Shown: positions 45,501-56,934, counted from the stretch's first letter. The stretch is DNA of 64,000 nt from Angiostrongylus vasorum (GCA_018806985.1 JADANN010000461.1:558001-622000), one strand, 5' to 3'. The notes: a model not told the origin generated them from the sequence alone. A program made the numbers and translations.

Positions 45501-48500
45501 ATTGATCAACGTCGAAAGCTTTAACCATTTTTTACGCATTTCACTGAATTTCTAACTACCGTATTCACGAATATTTATACTAAAAATCTAAAAGTCTTAC
45601 ATCTGACGTCTTTTAACTTTGTGCAATCATTATTACTCGTAACCTCTTCAAGGTATACTTCTTGCATATAGTTTACACAGAGTTACAATCATTATAATTC
45701 TACAATCGTTATAGTTCAAAATTTGAACGCGGACTCTGAAAGCACAGTGGCAGAGATGCCATCCAGTAGTAAGCACAAGGTCGGTGATTCGACTCTGGCT
45801 AAGAATACAACCGGATCTTTCATCATTCGGAGCTTGGGAAATTGATATCAAGCTTATCCAGGAAAATTTCCACCGATCCACCAGGGCTGGCGGCTTCCTG
45901 TTCTGAGCACATGGCACAGCTGTCCCAGTATTCCAGTCAAAATCGACTCGACCAACGCTTAACGCCGTTCATGAAGAATATCAGAATCCTCAAGCAGCAG
46001 CTAAACTCACACGCAAATCCGAAGACATTTGTGGATTGTGGATGCGAGGAAACACATCAATGAAAGAGGTAATGGGATTCACATAATATTTGATCTCGAA
46101 TCATGTAGAAAAAAGTCTGCATGCTCTTTTGTAATTCTTCTTGACAAGCTCAGTGAATGCGTTGATATTGAACAACTTGTCTATTCCATCATACACTGCA
46201 TCGCCTGCCAAATGGAAGTGGGGTCGTTACTTTACACCCAAGAGGATCAGATGGTAACATAGAGCAGGCGCTCAAATAACCGATTAACTTTGTAGCATAG
46301 AAATTCCCATCCGAAGGAGGAAACCAAAGAATCCTTTCATCTGTACCGCAGTCGTCGGTTACCATGAAAAATTCATAATTTTCCTCACCTTCTGACCATT
46401 CTCAAGAAGCTCCGAAACGTCAGCTAGGCCGTGAACAATTCATGAAAATCTGTTGGTTTTCCGCTTCTAAGTACAGACAGTTCTATTCCCTATATAGTCA
46501 GTTTAAAGTTCCACTATAATTGATTGCCGTCAAAAAACCATTACTCATGGACTACTCTCCTCGACCAGTTGCAACTTCCACCATCGTGATCCTTGTCGTT
46601 GTCTTCTACGTCTTCACTTTTCAATGCACAGTCGTGTAATATGGTTTAATTTTCAAAGTAATTGACCGCTATTAAATCCTGAGTCGCCAAAGTGTCTCAT
46701 ATTTATCGCATGGAATCTGCGAGTATAATAGGGCATCATATCTGGTAAAGCCTTGCCGAAGACTGGCAGCAGTGCGGCTGAATATTGGATGAGGTGTCTT
46801 CGTCGTCGTATCGAGTGAAGTATTGGATAAGGTTTCTTTCTATCGCACAACTATTGGATATGTTTCAAAGTCATGGGATAATGCAGAGGAGAGCATAGAG
46901 AATACACTGAACATAAAACACATCGAGTGATCCTAAAAGTCTATGGAAAAGGCGAATTGTAGAGCGTAAATTGCAACAGAAGGGGTGTGCTTGCTTTCGT
47001 GAGCGAACTGAACCGAATGCATTGATTTCAATGCTCACCGCGCGCGGCGGAAAATTTGACGTGGTCGGGCTTACCACAGGTGCTAGTTTCCGAAGGTTAA
47101 GTTGACTTGCAGTAAAGTTCCTTGTAGGTATTATTGTTTGTCACCGTTGTTCAATCACTTTTCTTTTCTGGCTTTTCCATTAAGAAGCCTAGCTAAGAGT
47201 AAACGAATACCAGGATCGACCACCATCCTGATATCAAACTAGTCGCATGGTGGAAAATCCCCATCTGATCCACAGTTGCTGCGACTGCCTGTGTTACCGG
47301 GGCACCGAGGCAGACTTTGGCCAGGCTGAGCTCGGGATTCCAGGGAAACAATACCTATACCAGCAAAACTCCGAAAAATAGAGATTATTCTGGGGGCCCG
47401 CACAACTAGTGAGGACGGTCCGTCCAAGTATTCATTTATAGTCTGAGCAGGTATATGTTGAAATATTTTGTGTAGATGTGCAATTCATTTGCAGTTGTAA
47501 TTGTTCTTAGGGCACTTTTACTTTTCCACTTACTTGGTTAATAATTGCAACGACCTCATAAAAAGATACCACGTTTACAATGCAAATGTCCAATCGATTG
47601 TAAAGGCCTGAAATTTCCATTTCACATAGTGAGTGCCTTTAGTAGCTCTCATTTTGTGAGCCATGAGCTAGATCGGATTGGTTTGTCTTCTGAAATGTTG
47701 CAAAGTGATATTTCATAGATGCTATGCCGCTTTCAGCTACCTAATTAACGATAGCGACAACTTCATTTAGACATCCATCCGTATAGTCTACGGGTTGTCT
47801 ACTGATCGTATCGAGTTTTTTCTGGTCATTTACTTACCAGTTTCACTGATGTCGATTAAAATGAGAGTCTTACTATGCCTCGTAATGTTTGGACTACAGT
47901 CGAATCATCGAAAAAAAATCTACATCGTCAGCTTCTACTTATTAACATCTACACCCTGGTGTATCGACTTTTTCGAGAAAAAAAGAAACAGCGTTTTTCA
48001 ACGGTATGGTGGAATTGAGTCTCAGTAAATTCTTCCACTGATCTGTCATATAATATAGTCCAAGTGCTCAGTGTAATATGCTTCACGAAAGGAAATGTGA
48101 GGTCTATGAGGGTAATAATCAAGAAGCGAAACAAGGATTTAAACTGCCTTGTTCGACTTCGTGAATCGTCTCTTGTACGTAATTACATTCTTTGAGAAGG
48201 AAATCTTCGTTAGACACGGAATGCTTCCTATGGCAAGACCTTTCACATTCTATCACAGTGTGGTATATGATTGGGCTTCCTTTCGTTCTGTAGTGATTCA
48301 AATTGTGTATATTCCATAAGAATACTTTTAATCGTAAGATCAGAAACGCCGACCGAAGCCAAAGCATGTCGCTTAGGACCAGAGCATAGTGGACCAAATC
48401 TTTTACCCAAATGGCAATCCTTCCAGGAATAAAAAACACGTTTCACTCAAAAGGGCTCCGCAATACCAAAAATTTCACTGACTGTTTAAGCGCTTGATGA

Positions 48501-48540
48501 TGTCATCCAGGTTCTCATTTGTGAGAACGAGTTTCGACAT
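39557..48540 (-). CDS. PP1-like serine/threonine phosphatase with long C-terminal tail; one-base frameshift
   Basis: This is a metallophosphatase of the PPP family, closest to PP1. Exons found: 48479-48540 (start, [19 protein letters not shown]), 43996-44082, 43760-43855, 42619-42816, 42036-42195, 41423-41505, 41134-41257, 40248-40379 and 39557-40018. Motifs in order are VIGDIHAQY (family GDIHGQY; Gly replaced by Ala), [33 protein letters not shown] and VFSAPNYCG, so all metal and phosphate ligands are present. One exon between 48479 and 44082 (about 25 codons) was not located. Exon 41134-41257 has 124 bases where 123 are needed: an extra G in the run at 41183-41185 breaks the frame after SAPNYCG. 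Removing it in thought restores a family-like sequence ending LDEDMQ, in phase with the next exon (ISFQQLKMQ). The tail is rich in Ala, Pro, Lys and Glu. Large introns contain SINE-like repeats. It may belong to the nematode-expanded, germline-type PP1 relatives. Confidence 0.82.
41183..41185 (-). other. Frameshift site in the PP1-like gene
   Basis: On the minus strand, codons for APNYC are followed by GGGACAGTTC. The family needs Gly-Gln-Phe here, which fits if one G of the three is absent. The flanking exon phases also demand 123 rather than 124 bases. Either a sequencing or assembly error in a short homopolymer, or a real inactivating mutation. Confidence 0.75.
41735..41995 (-). repeat. 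R1 SINE-like repeat
   Basis: Full R1 copy in an intron of the PP1-like gene, between the RAHQ and CMHGG exons. Head on minus: GGCACGTGTGGCGCAGTGG. Confidence 0.8.
42355..42465 (+). mobile_element. Tail fragment of a Penelope-like end unit
   Basis: Starts GCCGCGATTGCTGAGCAAGA and includes the GCCGAGGTTAACAGAAAGTC phrase seen near 3685. The hammerhead-like part is missing. It lies in an intron of the PP1-like gene. Confidence 0.55.
44150..44690. repeat. R2 inverted dimer, long form
   Basis: Minus unit 44150-44415 and plus unit 44460-44690. The plus unit has tRNA-like boxes GTGGAGCAGTGTG and CGGTTCGATCTGG. It lies in the PP1-like gene intron. Confidence 0.75.
45254..45527 (+). repeat. R1 SINE-like repeat
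   Basis: Full R1 copy. The A box is intact (TGGCGCAATGG); the B box is changed to AGAATCGTTCC. It lies in the long 5' intron of the PP1-like gene. Confidence 0.8.
45720..46065 (+). repeat. R4 SINE-like repeat, diverged
   Basis: Head TGAAAGCACAGTGGCAGAGA, B box GATTCGACTCTGGC, body ending GTGGATTGTGGATGCGAGGA. It lies in the first long intron of the PP1-like gene. Confidence 0.7.
46385..46432 (+). repeat. Penelope-end-like remnant
   Basis: CATTCTCAAGAAGCTCCGAA followed by ACGTCAGCTAGG keeps the GAAACGTCAGCT box, but the first core box and stem II are gone. It lies in an intron of the PP1-like gene. Confidence 0.35.
47170..47440 (-). repeat. R3 interspersed repeat, truncated
   Basis: Only the GGCCCGTCC-proximal two thirds remain. 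It lies in the first long intron of the PP1-like gene. Confidence 0.75.
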
Positions 48541-48568
48541 TTGGACGGAATTGTTGACCTGAAAACGA
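48541..48568 (-). other. Probable spliced-leader acceptor of the PP1-like gene
   Basis: Reading minus, CGTTTTCAG ends at 48559 and is followed by 18 bases and the ATG at 48540. A strong acceptor with no coding sequence upstream supports both the start choice and trans-splicing. Confidence 0.5.
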
Positions 48569-48848
48569 ATGAAATGAAGACGCAGACCGATCCTATCGTC
48601 TTTTATACTGCTTCGATATCACCGTTGCATGTTATTTTCATTCGACATAAGATTTTAGGAACATGAAAGTACCGTGCTAAGATAGATGATACATCCGTTG
48701 GATCGGTTGTAGTGACACAAAATAAACGTGTATTCGTGGGTAAAGTTTGCAGTGACACCCCCTAAGATAATACAGTAAACATAAAATGTGCTTGTTTATA
48801 TAGAAGAGTAACCATATTTAGGGAGCTTTGTGAAACCAGGCCTGTAAC

Positions 48849-49078
48849 GCGGTAGTTGGAGGTGGCCTGATGTACGCAGCTGATGCTCGATTAGACCCAG
48901 CTGCAAGGGCTAACCACGTTTCCACTCCTAAATGTCGGCAAATCGGTGTCAGGCTACTACGTCAGGATAAAAGTACTAACTTGTTACATCAGTAGGCCAT
49001 TAGAAGTCAATGAGCAGTCCAAATACGAATTCAATCACCTCTACTATGCCTGACGAAGTCGAGTGTATCGTGGCTCCA
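48849..49078 (+). repeat. R1-related repeat, strongly diverged
   Basis: Weak R1 order is retained: AACGCGGTAGTTGGAGGTGG head, GTCGGCAAATCGGTGTCAGG middle, ATTCAATCACCTCTACTATG and GAAGTCGAGTGTATCGTGGC near the end. Low similarity; could be another family. Confidence 0.45.
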
Positions 49079-49079
49079 A

Positions 49080-49470
49080 TAAGCCTCCCAACGATTCACC
49101 GCCCCGTCGTGGCTGGGAGGTGTTCCTGGATGTAGGGCTGCGATGTGCAGCAGGGGGTAATCCCTCCAACAAGGCCTTCCAAACTGAGGAGTCCGGCATT
49201 TCCATCAGAAAGTCCAGCTAAGAGTAAACCAATACCTGAATCCACCACCATCATGATACCAAACTAGTTGCATGGACGTGAATTTCGTTATGGTCCACAG
49301 GGGCGGCGACTGCTTGTGGTGGTGACGACCTGGGGCAGACTTTGGCCAGCGTGACCTCGGGATTCCAGGGAATCACAGTGGCTTAACCAGCAAATCTCAA
49401 AAAAGTGGAGATTATGCTGGCCCCGCACAACCTGTGAGGACGGGCCGTTCAGGTATCAAGTAACTAAGTG
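49080..49470 (-). repeat. R3 interspersed repeat
   Basis: Full copy, directly abutting the diverged R1-like copy on its left. It lies upstream of the PP1-like start. Confidence 0.8.
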
Positions 49471-49737
49471 GCTCCAGTAGGAGCCTTCACTGTAAAATAT
49501 TGCCTTTCAAATTCATATGAGAGATAGATACGATAACGGAGAAACAAATATTGAGTAGACGAGACATTTTGATATGCAGAACGGGATTTACACCGCTGAA
49601 TGTAGCATAGAGCATAGATGCCAGATAGAAATTGACAAAAATGTGAGATCCTGCGGATATAAAACCGACCAATCGTTTGATGTTCTTGGAACAAATTCCT
49701 GTAATATGTGGTAACTTCGATGTAATATGTTATAACC

Positions 49738-50032
49738 AAGAAGATGCTGAGATATTTGCAAAACTCCGGACCGCAGGTGTCTGCGGTGGGGAACGAACTC
49801 GTTATTACCCTTTCCGGGGGATAAAGCGTATGGTTTGGTGGTGAACGCGTATGATGTGGTAGTGAATGCGTTAGCTCCCAGAAAGGGTAATAGCGCGCTC
49901 GCTCTCCAGCGCAGACACGTGCGGTTCGGAGTTTTGCAAATATCTCAGCATCATCGTGGTTGTATTTCACATGGTACCCTGCCGTGAAAAAATTATAGTA
50001 GGCAGCAAATAAAAAGGTTAAGATTAAGATGT
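49738..50032. repeat. R2 inverted dimer with very short spacer
   Basis: Arm 49740-49830 (minus) is the inverse of 49855-49955 (plus). A partial repeat of GGTGGTGAACGCG fills the spacer, so the locus could form a hairpin. Confidence 0.85.
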
Positions 50033-50105
50033 TATAATTGATTGGATAACCAATACTCCAGAAAATAAGTGGTACATACACTATTTTAATCAGGTCAATG
50101 TAAAG

Positions 50106-50385
50106 GGGCGCGTGTGGCGTAGTGGTTGGAGGCGCCCTGCAACACACATGTGGAATCGATCCCCGCGTCCATGGCCTACCAAGCCTTCCATCCCGCCAGG
50201 GTCGGCAAATTGGTACCAGACTTGTCTGACTTGTCTGAGAGGATAGCAGCTCTGGCTCGGTGCATCGGTAGGCCACCACGGCCACTGTAAAGGCCAGATA
50301 TGCATTCAGTCACCTCCAAACGGTGCTTAATGAAGTCGAATGCATGGCGCATCCCTCGGATTGATCAACGTCAAGAGCTTTTTCC
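50106..50385 (+). repeat. R1 SINE-like repeat
   Basis: Full R1 copy, head GGCGCGTGTGGCGTAGTGG, with an internal duplication of GACTTGTCT near 50217-50232. Confidence 0.85.
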
Positions 50386-50667
50386 TTTTTTTTATTTTTA
50401 TTAATGTACAAAACTCATAAATTATTCAGGATACAATAACAACGTTCAAGGAACTCTTACGACCAAAACGGTAGTGATGTTCTGAATCGTTGCTAACAAA
50501 CATAACAGAAAAAGTGTGTACAAGCACGTAAGACTATACCGATAGAACAATATAGTTACACAACGAAGCTGACGTAAACACAAAGACAGAAACAGGCTGT
50601 TCAGCTGGATAGATTGAATTTTCTTATAACTTAGTTATAAAGCCTCTCAGCGTTGCTCTCTGCGGCG

Positions 50668-50935
50668 AGAATAAAGCTCTCGGCGTTGATCAATCCCTAA
50701 AGGATGTGCTATGCATTCGACTTCATTAATCATCGTTGGAGCTGATTGAATACCTGGCTTTTACTGATTCGCGCTGGCCTACCGATGTATCAACCTAGTG
50801 CTGTTCTCCTTCTGGACAAGTCTGGTACCAGTTTGCCGAACCCTAGGGGATAGAGGGCTTGGTAGGCCTGGGGTGCGGGGATCGATTCCACGTATGTGCC
50901 GCAGGGCGCCTCCGACCACTGCGCCACACGCGCCG
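50668..50935 (-). repeat. R1 SINE-like repeat
   Basis: Full R1 copy, head on minus GGCGCGTGTGGCGCAGTGG, about 280 bases from the copy at 50106 and in opposite orientation to it. Confidence 0.85.
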
Positions 50936-51365
50936 CCGCCAAATTAGTTAGAATGTAGTGGCAGTTAATATTTACTCATCTAAGCAATCAATGAACTTCT
51001 TCAACAAAAGGGTTTTGTAAACCATTGTATAGAGAATAGTTCTTCTGATCTCATCTCTAGCATTTTGAATCACTTTCGATTACTTATCCAATAAATATGC
51101 ATCACCTGTATCATATGTAGTCCCGTTGATCGTGTATTGACTCCAGCGGACGCTAGCAAATCTTTCGTTTTGCTCTGTCACGTGCAAGAGTAGCCGAGAG
51201 GGTTCTGCTCGCCCTAGGTATTCACTGATCATCATGTCTTTCTTCTAGAGTTTTCGTCAATAACTCACCACCGGGTCGGTGGTCTTCCTGCAGTGCGTTT
51301 GAAATCCCTGAGGAATCTAGTCGCTAACGGATCTTGCCCATCGGTTGTCGTACATACGCGCTACG

Positions 51366-53610
51366 TACGTGCTCAGCTTAGCTGATCTTCGGCTGTTTGC
51401 TCTACAGAACGGCATCTTTGATTTTTGATCGTTGACGCAGGTCGGAGCTTCTGTTCCCATCCCTTTACTTGTGTGAAACGGGATAGTCCTAGCGTCGTCC
51501 TTTCGACGGCGCGTTCGATAACGCTGAGTGATCTTTCATCCTGATTACGCAGCGACCAAGTTTCTGACGCATACGTTAGGGCAGGAAGTACCGTTTTGTC
51601 GAAAAGGTGGGCACGGAGTCGGGTGTTCTTTGTTCTCTTCACTACATCCTCGATGCTCTTGAAAGCTCCCCAAGCCGCTAGTTTCCTTCTGCTCAGCTCT
51701 GGAGCTAAGTCGTTCATCATATTGATTTCCCGACCTAGATGGACATAACTGGAGCATTCGGAGATATTCGTTTCGTTGAGCGTGAATGGGGCATACGAAA
51801 CCAATCCATTCTTCTTCGTTTTTTGTGAAGTTTAATCGAAGACCAATCTTTCCACAGGCTTTATCAAAGTCGGCAAGCATACGTTCCGCTTGGTTAATGT
51901 TCTGTGTTATAAGGACGATGTCATCAGCAAAGCGAAGATGATGTAACTACCGGCCATCGATTTTCACTCCCATATTATCCCATTCCAGTGTTCGCATGAC
52001 GTTCTGGAGGGTGGCGGTAAATAATTTTAGCGAGATGGTATCGCCTCGCCTAACTCATCTTCTGACGTCAATGTTAATATCGTCATAGAATGGTGATATC
52101 GTATTTGTGAAATTTTTTGTACAGTTGACGAAGAATCTTTATGTACTTCTTGACTATTAAGGGCTTCCACGACTGCTTCTATCTCACTTGCATTAATGGC
52201 CTTCTGTAAATCGATGGAAGTGAAACAGAGCACTCTCGCGATACTTCAATGATCCTTGTTATCGTGTGGATGTTTTCCATCGTACTAAATCCTTTTCGAA
52301 ACCGTGCTTGCTCACATGGCTGTCCTTCGTCCAATGTTCTGCCAATTCTGTTTAGGATGACTGGAGTGAAAAAGTTTGTAGACTAGAGACAGCAAGCAGA
52401 TTGGGCGATAGTTGCCGATAGGTCACCGTTCTTGAACAATAACACGGTCCTGCTGGTCTTCCACTGAGTAGGGACCTTGCATTCAGACAGGTAACGTGTA
52501 AAAAGCCTAGCCAATGTGTTTACGAGGACTGGCGGAAGGTTTTTCAGGTGTTCTGATCTTATCCTGTCCGGACCTGGTGTTGTTCGATTTTTCACCGACG
52601 AAATGGCATGTCAGATTTCGGAAGGGAGAACCGGTGGTGCAACATATCCATTCTCCCTTTTTTTCATATGACGGAAGGTGGACGTGGCTATCGAAGAGAT
52701 CCGAGTAGTATTCGTGAATAATTTTCTCCACTGCCTTTCTGGACGCTGTAACTATTCCGTCTGGGCGCCGGAGTGCAATCATTTTGGTCTTGTAATTGGC
52801 GAAGCTTCTGTGGGCTTTGCGAATGCTTTTCTCAGCCTCTGCAACTTCGACCATTACTGCTGCTCTTCTCTGTTTAAGATCTTCTTTTATCGCCTGTTTG
52901 CATTGTTTTGCAAGTTAGTTGGTGGTTGCCTGCAGCTCGTCCGATTCCACGCTGGCGTATCAGCTCAAGTGTTTCTGGGGAAAGACGTCTGTTGGCGACT
53001 TTCGAACTCTCAGCTTTCGTAGCGCTAACGTGAAGATGTTGAATGAACCGATCGTATTCTTCGTCGAAGTTGTCGAGAACGGCATCTTCCCAACAGCCGA
53101 CTAATGAATTGAATAAGTCCCAGTTTACGGTGGTTCTGGGACTTCAGTTCTAGAATTTAGCAGCTTTTTTCTCCGTTCCGCAAGAAATGGAGTCTTGCAC
53201 AAAGAAGGCGATGGTCTGACCAGTGTAGAATTTTTGGGACAACAACGACATTGTTTGGGCAAATCTTTCGATTTACAGTGATGTGGTCTATTTCGTTATG
53301 GTACTCCTCCATTGCGAGACTCCCACGCCTAGCGTTGAGGGTGGGCTTTTGGAATTGCGAGTTACCATGGATGGTCTTGGTTGTCATGATAAACTCAAAC
53401 AGTCGTTCAACTTGTTCTTTCCACTCTAATCCGTGGGTCGCGATGTGACGTTCTTCAGACGTTTTTCGTTGTCCACTCTCAGCATTAAAACCTCCAATGA
53501 TGACCTTGAGAAATGTACGGTCTTCTCTATAGAACTTCTCCAAGTCCAAATAGAACTTCGACTCCTTCTTCGTCATAGTTTTATGTCGGCGCCTAAACGA
53601 CAAAGATCGT
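51366..53610 (-). mobile_element. RTE-like non-LTR retrotransposon, degraded
   Basis: Reading minus: endonuclease fragment 53603-53157 (VIIGGFNAESGQ, YHNEIDHITVNR, WSDHRLLCARLHF), linker 52854-52507, reverse-transcriptase start 52595-52383 (KNRTTPGPDRIRSEHLKNLP, then VPTQWKTSRTVLLFKNGD). Next come the Asp-containing SIDLQKAINASEIEAVVEAL (52233-52027), ADDIVL near 51925, and the C-terminal part 51804-51373 (YVHLGREINMMNDLAPELSR, TVLPALTYASETWSLRNQDE). Frames change at least five times, so it is inactive. This protein type is common in strongylid genomes. Confidence 0.85.
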
Positions 53611-54479
53611 CAAAGGCGATATTGATCCACATCTGTTTAATCGTAAATGTGCTATTCGGATTGTTAGTTGCTCCAATGAGCCGATGTTCATGGACAAACC
53701 CTAGCAGCCTCTCCGTACTCTTTACTCACCGCTGCGAAACTGGCTGCTCTTTTGGGGTCAGGAGATTAAGACCCATTTATTTTACTGTGTTTACTTTTTG
53801 GTACCCACATATAGCTTGCTGTGCTCTGAACATGAGGGTTGGGTATACTCACCGCTAGCTTGCCAGTCTCTTCCAGAGTGGGCATGGAGCTTATTTGTTG
53901 GAGGCGACTCCTAGCCGCCTCCCATATACTTCCTTGCCACTTAATTGCAGGCTTTTTGGCCGAATTGACCCGCAGAGTACAATCCGCATAAACTAGAACG
54001 CACTCACACACGCGTGCATGAATACGCCTCGCAAATACAGAAAGTATATGCCACATCGGCGCAGCAGAAAGAGGAAGTCCATGCTCTGGATCCACCTGCG
54101 TCTCAAGGTAGCAGAGGTCGCTTTTGGTCAGCGATTAACCCTCCCATCCGCCACCTGGGGAAGCCCCCACGTAGCCTTGCGACTAACTGGCTCAAGATCC
54201 CCCATATGAGGAAGATCCGTGGATGAGAGAGATCCGTGGCAAATATGCATACTACGTTAAAATAAAATCTAGAAGCACTAAACTGAAAGTCGATACTATG
54301 GTGTCCACATCATCCCATTGTTCAAACTTGTCTTGGTACTGTAGTGCCCAGATAGGCCGTTATGGGGGCAAAGCCAAGACAACAATTGCCCACCTAGATG
54401 CTTATGTGATTTGTCTTCACATTTCACGGTGTATATGCTTGAAGATTTTTAAATTTCTCTCTGAGTTTATATTTTGAAA

Positions 54480-54720
54480 GCCAATAGAGCATGACTTTTC
54501 TTGGAATCACAAGACAACTGTACTGCTACGGTCTCCACCGCCCTTTGTGGACCAGACAATGGTTTAGCAACAGTCCCACTCGTAATAACATGGCTTTCAA
54601 GAAGGCGAAATCGTCGAGATGTAGCCATCGACCAACAGCAACAGCAACAACAACGACAACTATACCAATTTCGCATCAGCTCAACAAGATCAGTTCATAA
54701 GAACATATAAATAAATATAT
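54480..54720 (+). repeat. Repeat R5, copy 2, with CAG/CAA triplets
   Basis: Inverse orientation to the copy at 1.4 kb. Contains GGCTTTCAAGAAGGCGAAAT followed by CGTCGAGATGTAGCC (decayed hammerhead-like layout) and AACAGCAACAGCAACAAC, then ATCAGCTCAACAAGATCAG. Predicted poly-Gln frames here are repeat artefacts. Confidence 0.5.
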
Positions 54721-55327
54721 CGATTACTTATGCCAAGGTTTATAGAGAAGCCGTCTTTTGAGTTATTAAGAAAAGGGTTTTCTACACTGAGACATAGGCA
54801 TCGTTCTTCCAGGACGTGGGCAAATCCTGTTATTAGTTGAGCAGCCAACATACGGCTCCGTAACGATGTAAACTACCGGATAAATCACGGAATACAACGA
54901 AACGAACGGAATAAAAGGAATTCCGGCGCTCGGTTATGCAGCAGAGACGTGGGCTGGTACTTCAACCACGTAAATAATACTGTATGCCCACAGAGCGCTT
55001 CAATAATGTCTTCTGAAATATAACAGGCACTCACAATAACTAACCTTAATGCGAGGTTTGGTAATTATTTGCCTGACCAAAACTCTCCAGAGAGATTTTC
55101 CTTCTTCGCAGTGGAATCCTCACGGCTCATCTGTTCGCTCCGTCATATCGTCTCTCTCATCTTGATCCATCCACCCATCGTGTTTTATTGTAACTCCTGT
55201 AACTTGTAGTGAACTCTCTTCAACATGTTGTGTTACAACAAGTTCATAGAATTCTACAAGTTTTCACGACGTGGACTCGGTTATCCATAGAGGTTTTCAC
55301 TCGCATTCAACGTAAGCAGTCGTGAAC

Positions 55328-56863
55328 ATGCGCTTTTCATCCTCAGTTGTTCTTTTCATCGTCATCCCAGCATGCCTCTTACTGGAAGACTTTACGGAAA
55401 TGTCACATCTTTTCAACGACGATCTAGTCAATCGTCTACAGAGGTCATCTGCGTTAGTAACATTGTTCTTGTATTTTTGTTCGCCTTCTCAGCTTATCAC
55501 ATGTTTTTGACCTTTCTCTCGTTTTATAAGTTTATTATTATATTCACAAGAGATTACCTTTCCTACATTTCATATTACGTATTTTCTGAGTGCTGAAATA
55601 GTGGAGTCTTCCCAACGGATTACTGCCTCATCGTGGCTGGGAGGTGTTCATGGGTGTTAAGTTGCGATGTACAGGGGATTGCCAGGGTCTCCTAAGCTGA
55701 GAAGGAGTACGCCGTTTCAATCAGGAAGCCTAGCTAAGAGTAAACCAATACCAGGATCCGCGACCGTCCTGGTATCAAATTAGTCGCATGGTGGCAAATC
55801 TCCCTCTGATCCACAAGGGCTGCGATTGCGTGTGTTGGTGAAGACCTGGGGGCAGACTTTGGTGAGGGTGACCTCGGGATTCCAGGGAACCACAATGGTT
55901 TGAACATCAAATCCGAAAAAGTGGAGATTATGCTGTGGTTCGCACAACCAGTGAGGACGGGCCATTCAAGTACCAAGTAAGTATCAAGAAATAGTGGAGT
56001 AGCTTTCCAGAATCCTAACCTACATGCTTTGTTCAAAATAGCGAAAATCTCTTCAAGGAAAAGAGTTGCTTCAGATACCATTAATTCATTCATTTTATTT
56101 CATAGAACCAGTCTTCCATATCTACTGTGTGGATTCCAGCGTTCCTCAAATGGGATTCGTTTCCTCGCATCCATTGTCCACTAAGGTCTTCCAACTTTCA
56201 TGTGTGGATTCGGCTGCTGCTTGATGATTTTCTTTTCGTCTTGGATGTGGTAGAATGCTGGTGGAGTCAATTGTCACTCAAAGATTGAGATAGCCAGCCT
56301 AGAGCGTTCCAAATTGGATTGCAAAGAAGGATTTTTACCGGACAACTCCGTTGCCGATTTCCCTTGCTCTGTAGAGGTGAGAGGCTTGACGACCTCAGAG
56401 CGTGATCGAACCGGCGCCGCACTCGCCGTGACCGGCATCACCACCATTGTGAGATCCGCTCCTTGTTTTAGACGTCAGGGAATAAAAAACAAAAGCAAAA
56501 GAATAGTAAAAGAAAATGACACGTGAAAAAAAGTGAATACAGAAGGAATGTGAATCTTATAAAAGCAAAGTTTTTTCTGTAACCCTTTCAATGCCATAAA
56601 CACTTTCATTAATCAATATTTTTTCTGATTTCTATTTGTTGTTGCTTATGTTACGCATTTGCAACAATTATTTTTGAATTTTCTACTGTAATAGTATACT
56701 TCTTGCGACTTCTTGAGCATTATATCCATATTCAATGATATTTCAGTGATTACGAACAAATGAGCGCAAGATCGAAGAAGATCACTCGTCATAAAATTGG
56801 AGTGTTGGGAGTTTATTACCGTATTCTTAAGAAATTGGTTACTATGGCTGGTGATGAAGATGG
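55328..56863 (+). CDS. Candidate secreted protein, first two exons
   Basis: Not recognised. Exon 1 (55328-55443) starts MRFSSSVVLFIVIPACLLL, a good signal-peptide or signal-anchor profile: one Arg, then about 16 hydrophobic residues. It continues EDFTEMSHLFNDDLVNRLQ and ends AG|GT in phase 2. Exon 2 (56747-56863) follows a TATTTCAG acceptor and continues in phase as SDYEQMSARSKKITRHKIG, then VLGVYYRILKKLVTMAGDED, before a GTCAGT donor. The agreement of phase, donor and acceptor, and the non-repeat composition of both exons, support a real gene. The intron contains an R3 and an R4 repeat. Further exons must lie to the right, where the inverted Penelope-like pair starts at 57.4 kb; none was found. 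Basic residues around SARSKKITRHK could be processing sites, but that is speculation. Confidence 0.45.
55612..55985 (-). repeat. R3 interspersed repeat
   Basis: Nearly full copy in the intron of the secreted-protein candidate. Confidence 0.8.
56095..56468 (-). repeat. R4 SINE-like repeat
   Basis: Reading minus: GAGCGGATCTCACAATGGTG head and GGTTCGATCACGCTCTG B box. It lies in the intron of the secreted-protein candidate. Confidence 0.75.
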
Positions 56864-56934
56864 GTCAGTTTCTCTTAGTAACAGCTGTGTTTTCTCTTTT
56901 CAAAATCGATAAGTACATCAGTAAAGTGTTTTCT

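Noticed and set aside
46100..46262. Candidate missing exon of the PP1-like gene ([19 protein letters not shown])
   Set aside because: Acceptor phase does not fit the upstream exon without a weaker alternative donor, and similarity to PP1 is not convincing.
49464..50285. 273-codon minus-strand frame
   Set aside because: Composed of R1 and R2 repeat sequence read through; not a gene.
54467..54710. Poly-Gln or poly-Cys frames on both strands
   Set aside because: Caused by a CAG/CAA triplet run in an R5 repeat copy.
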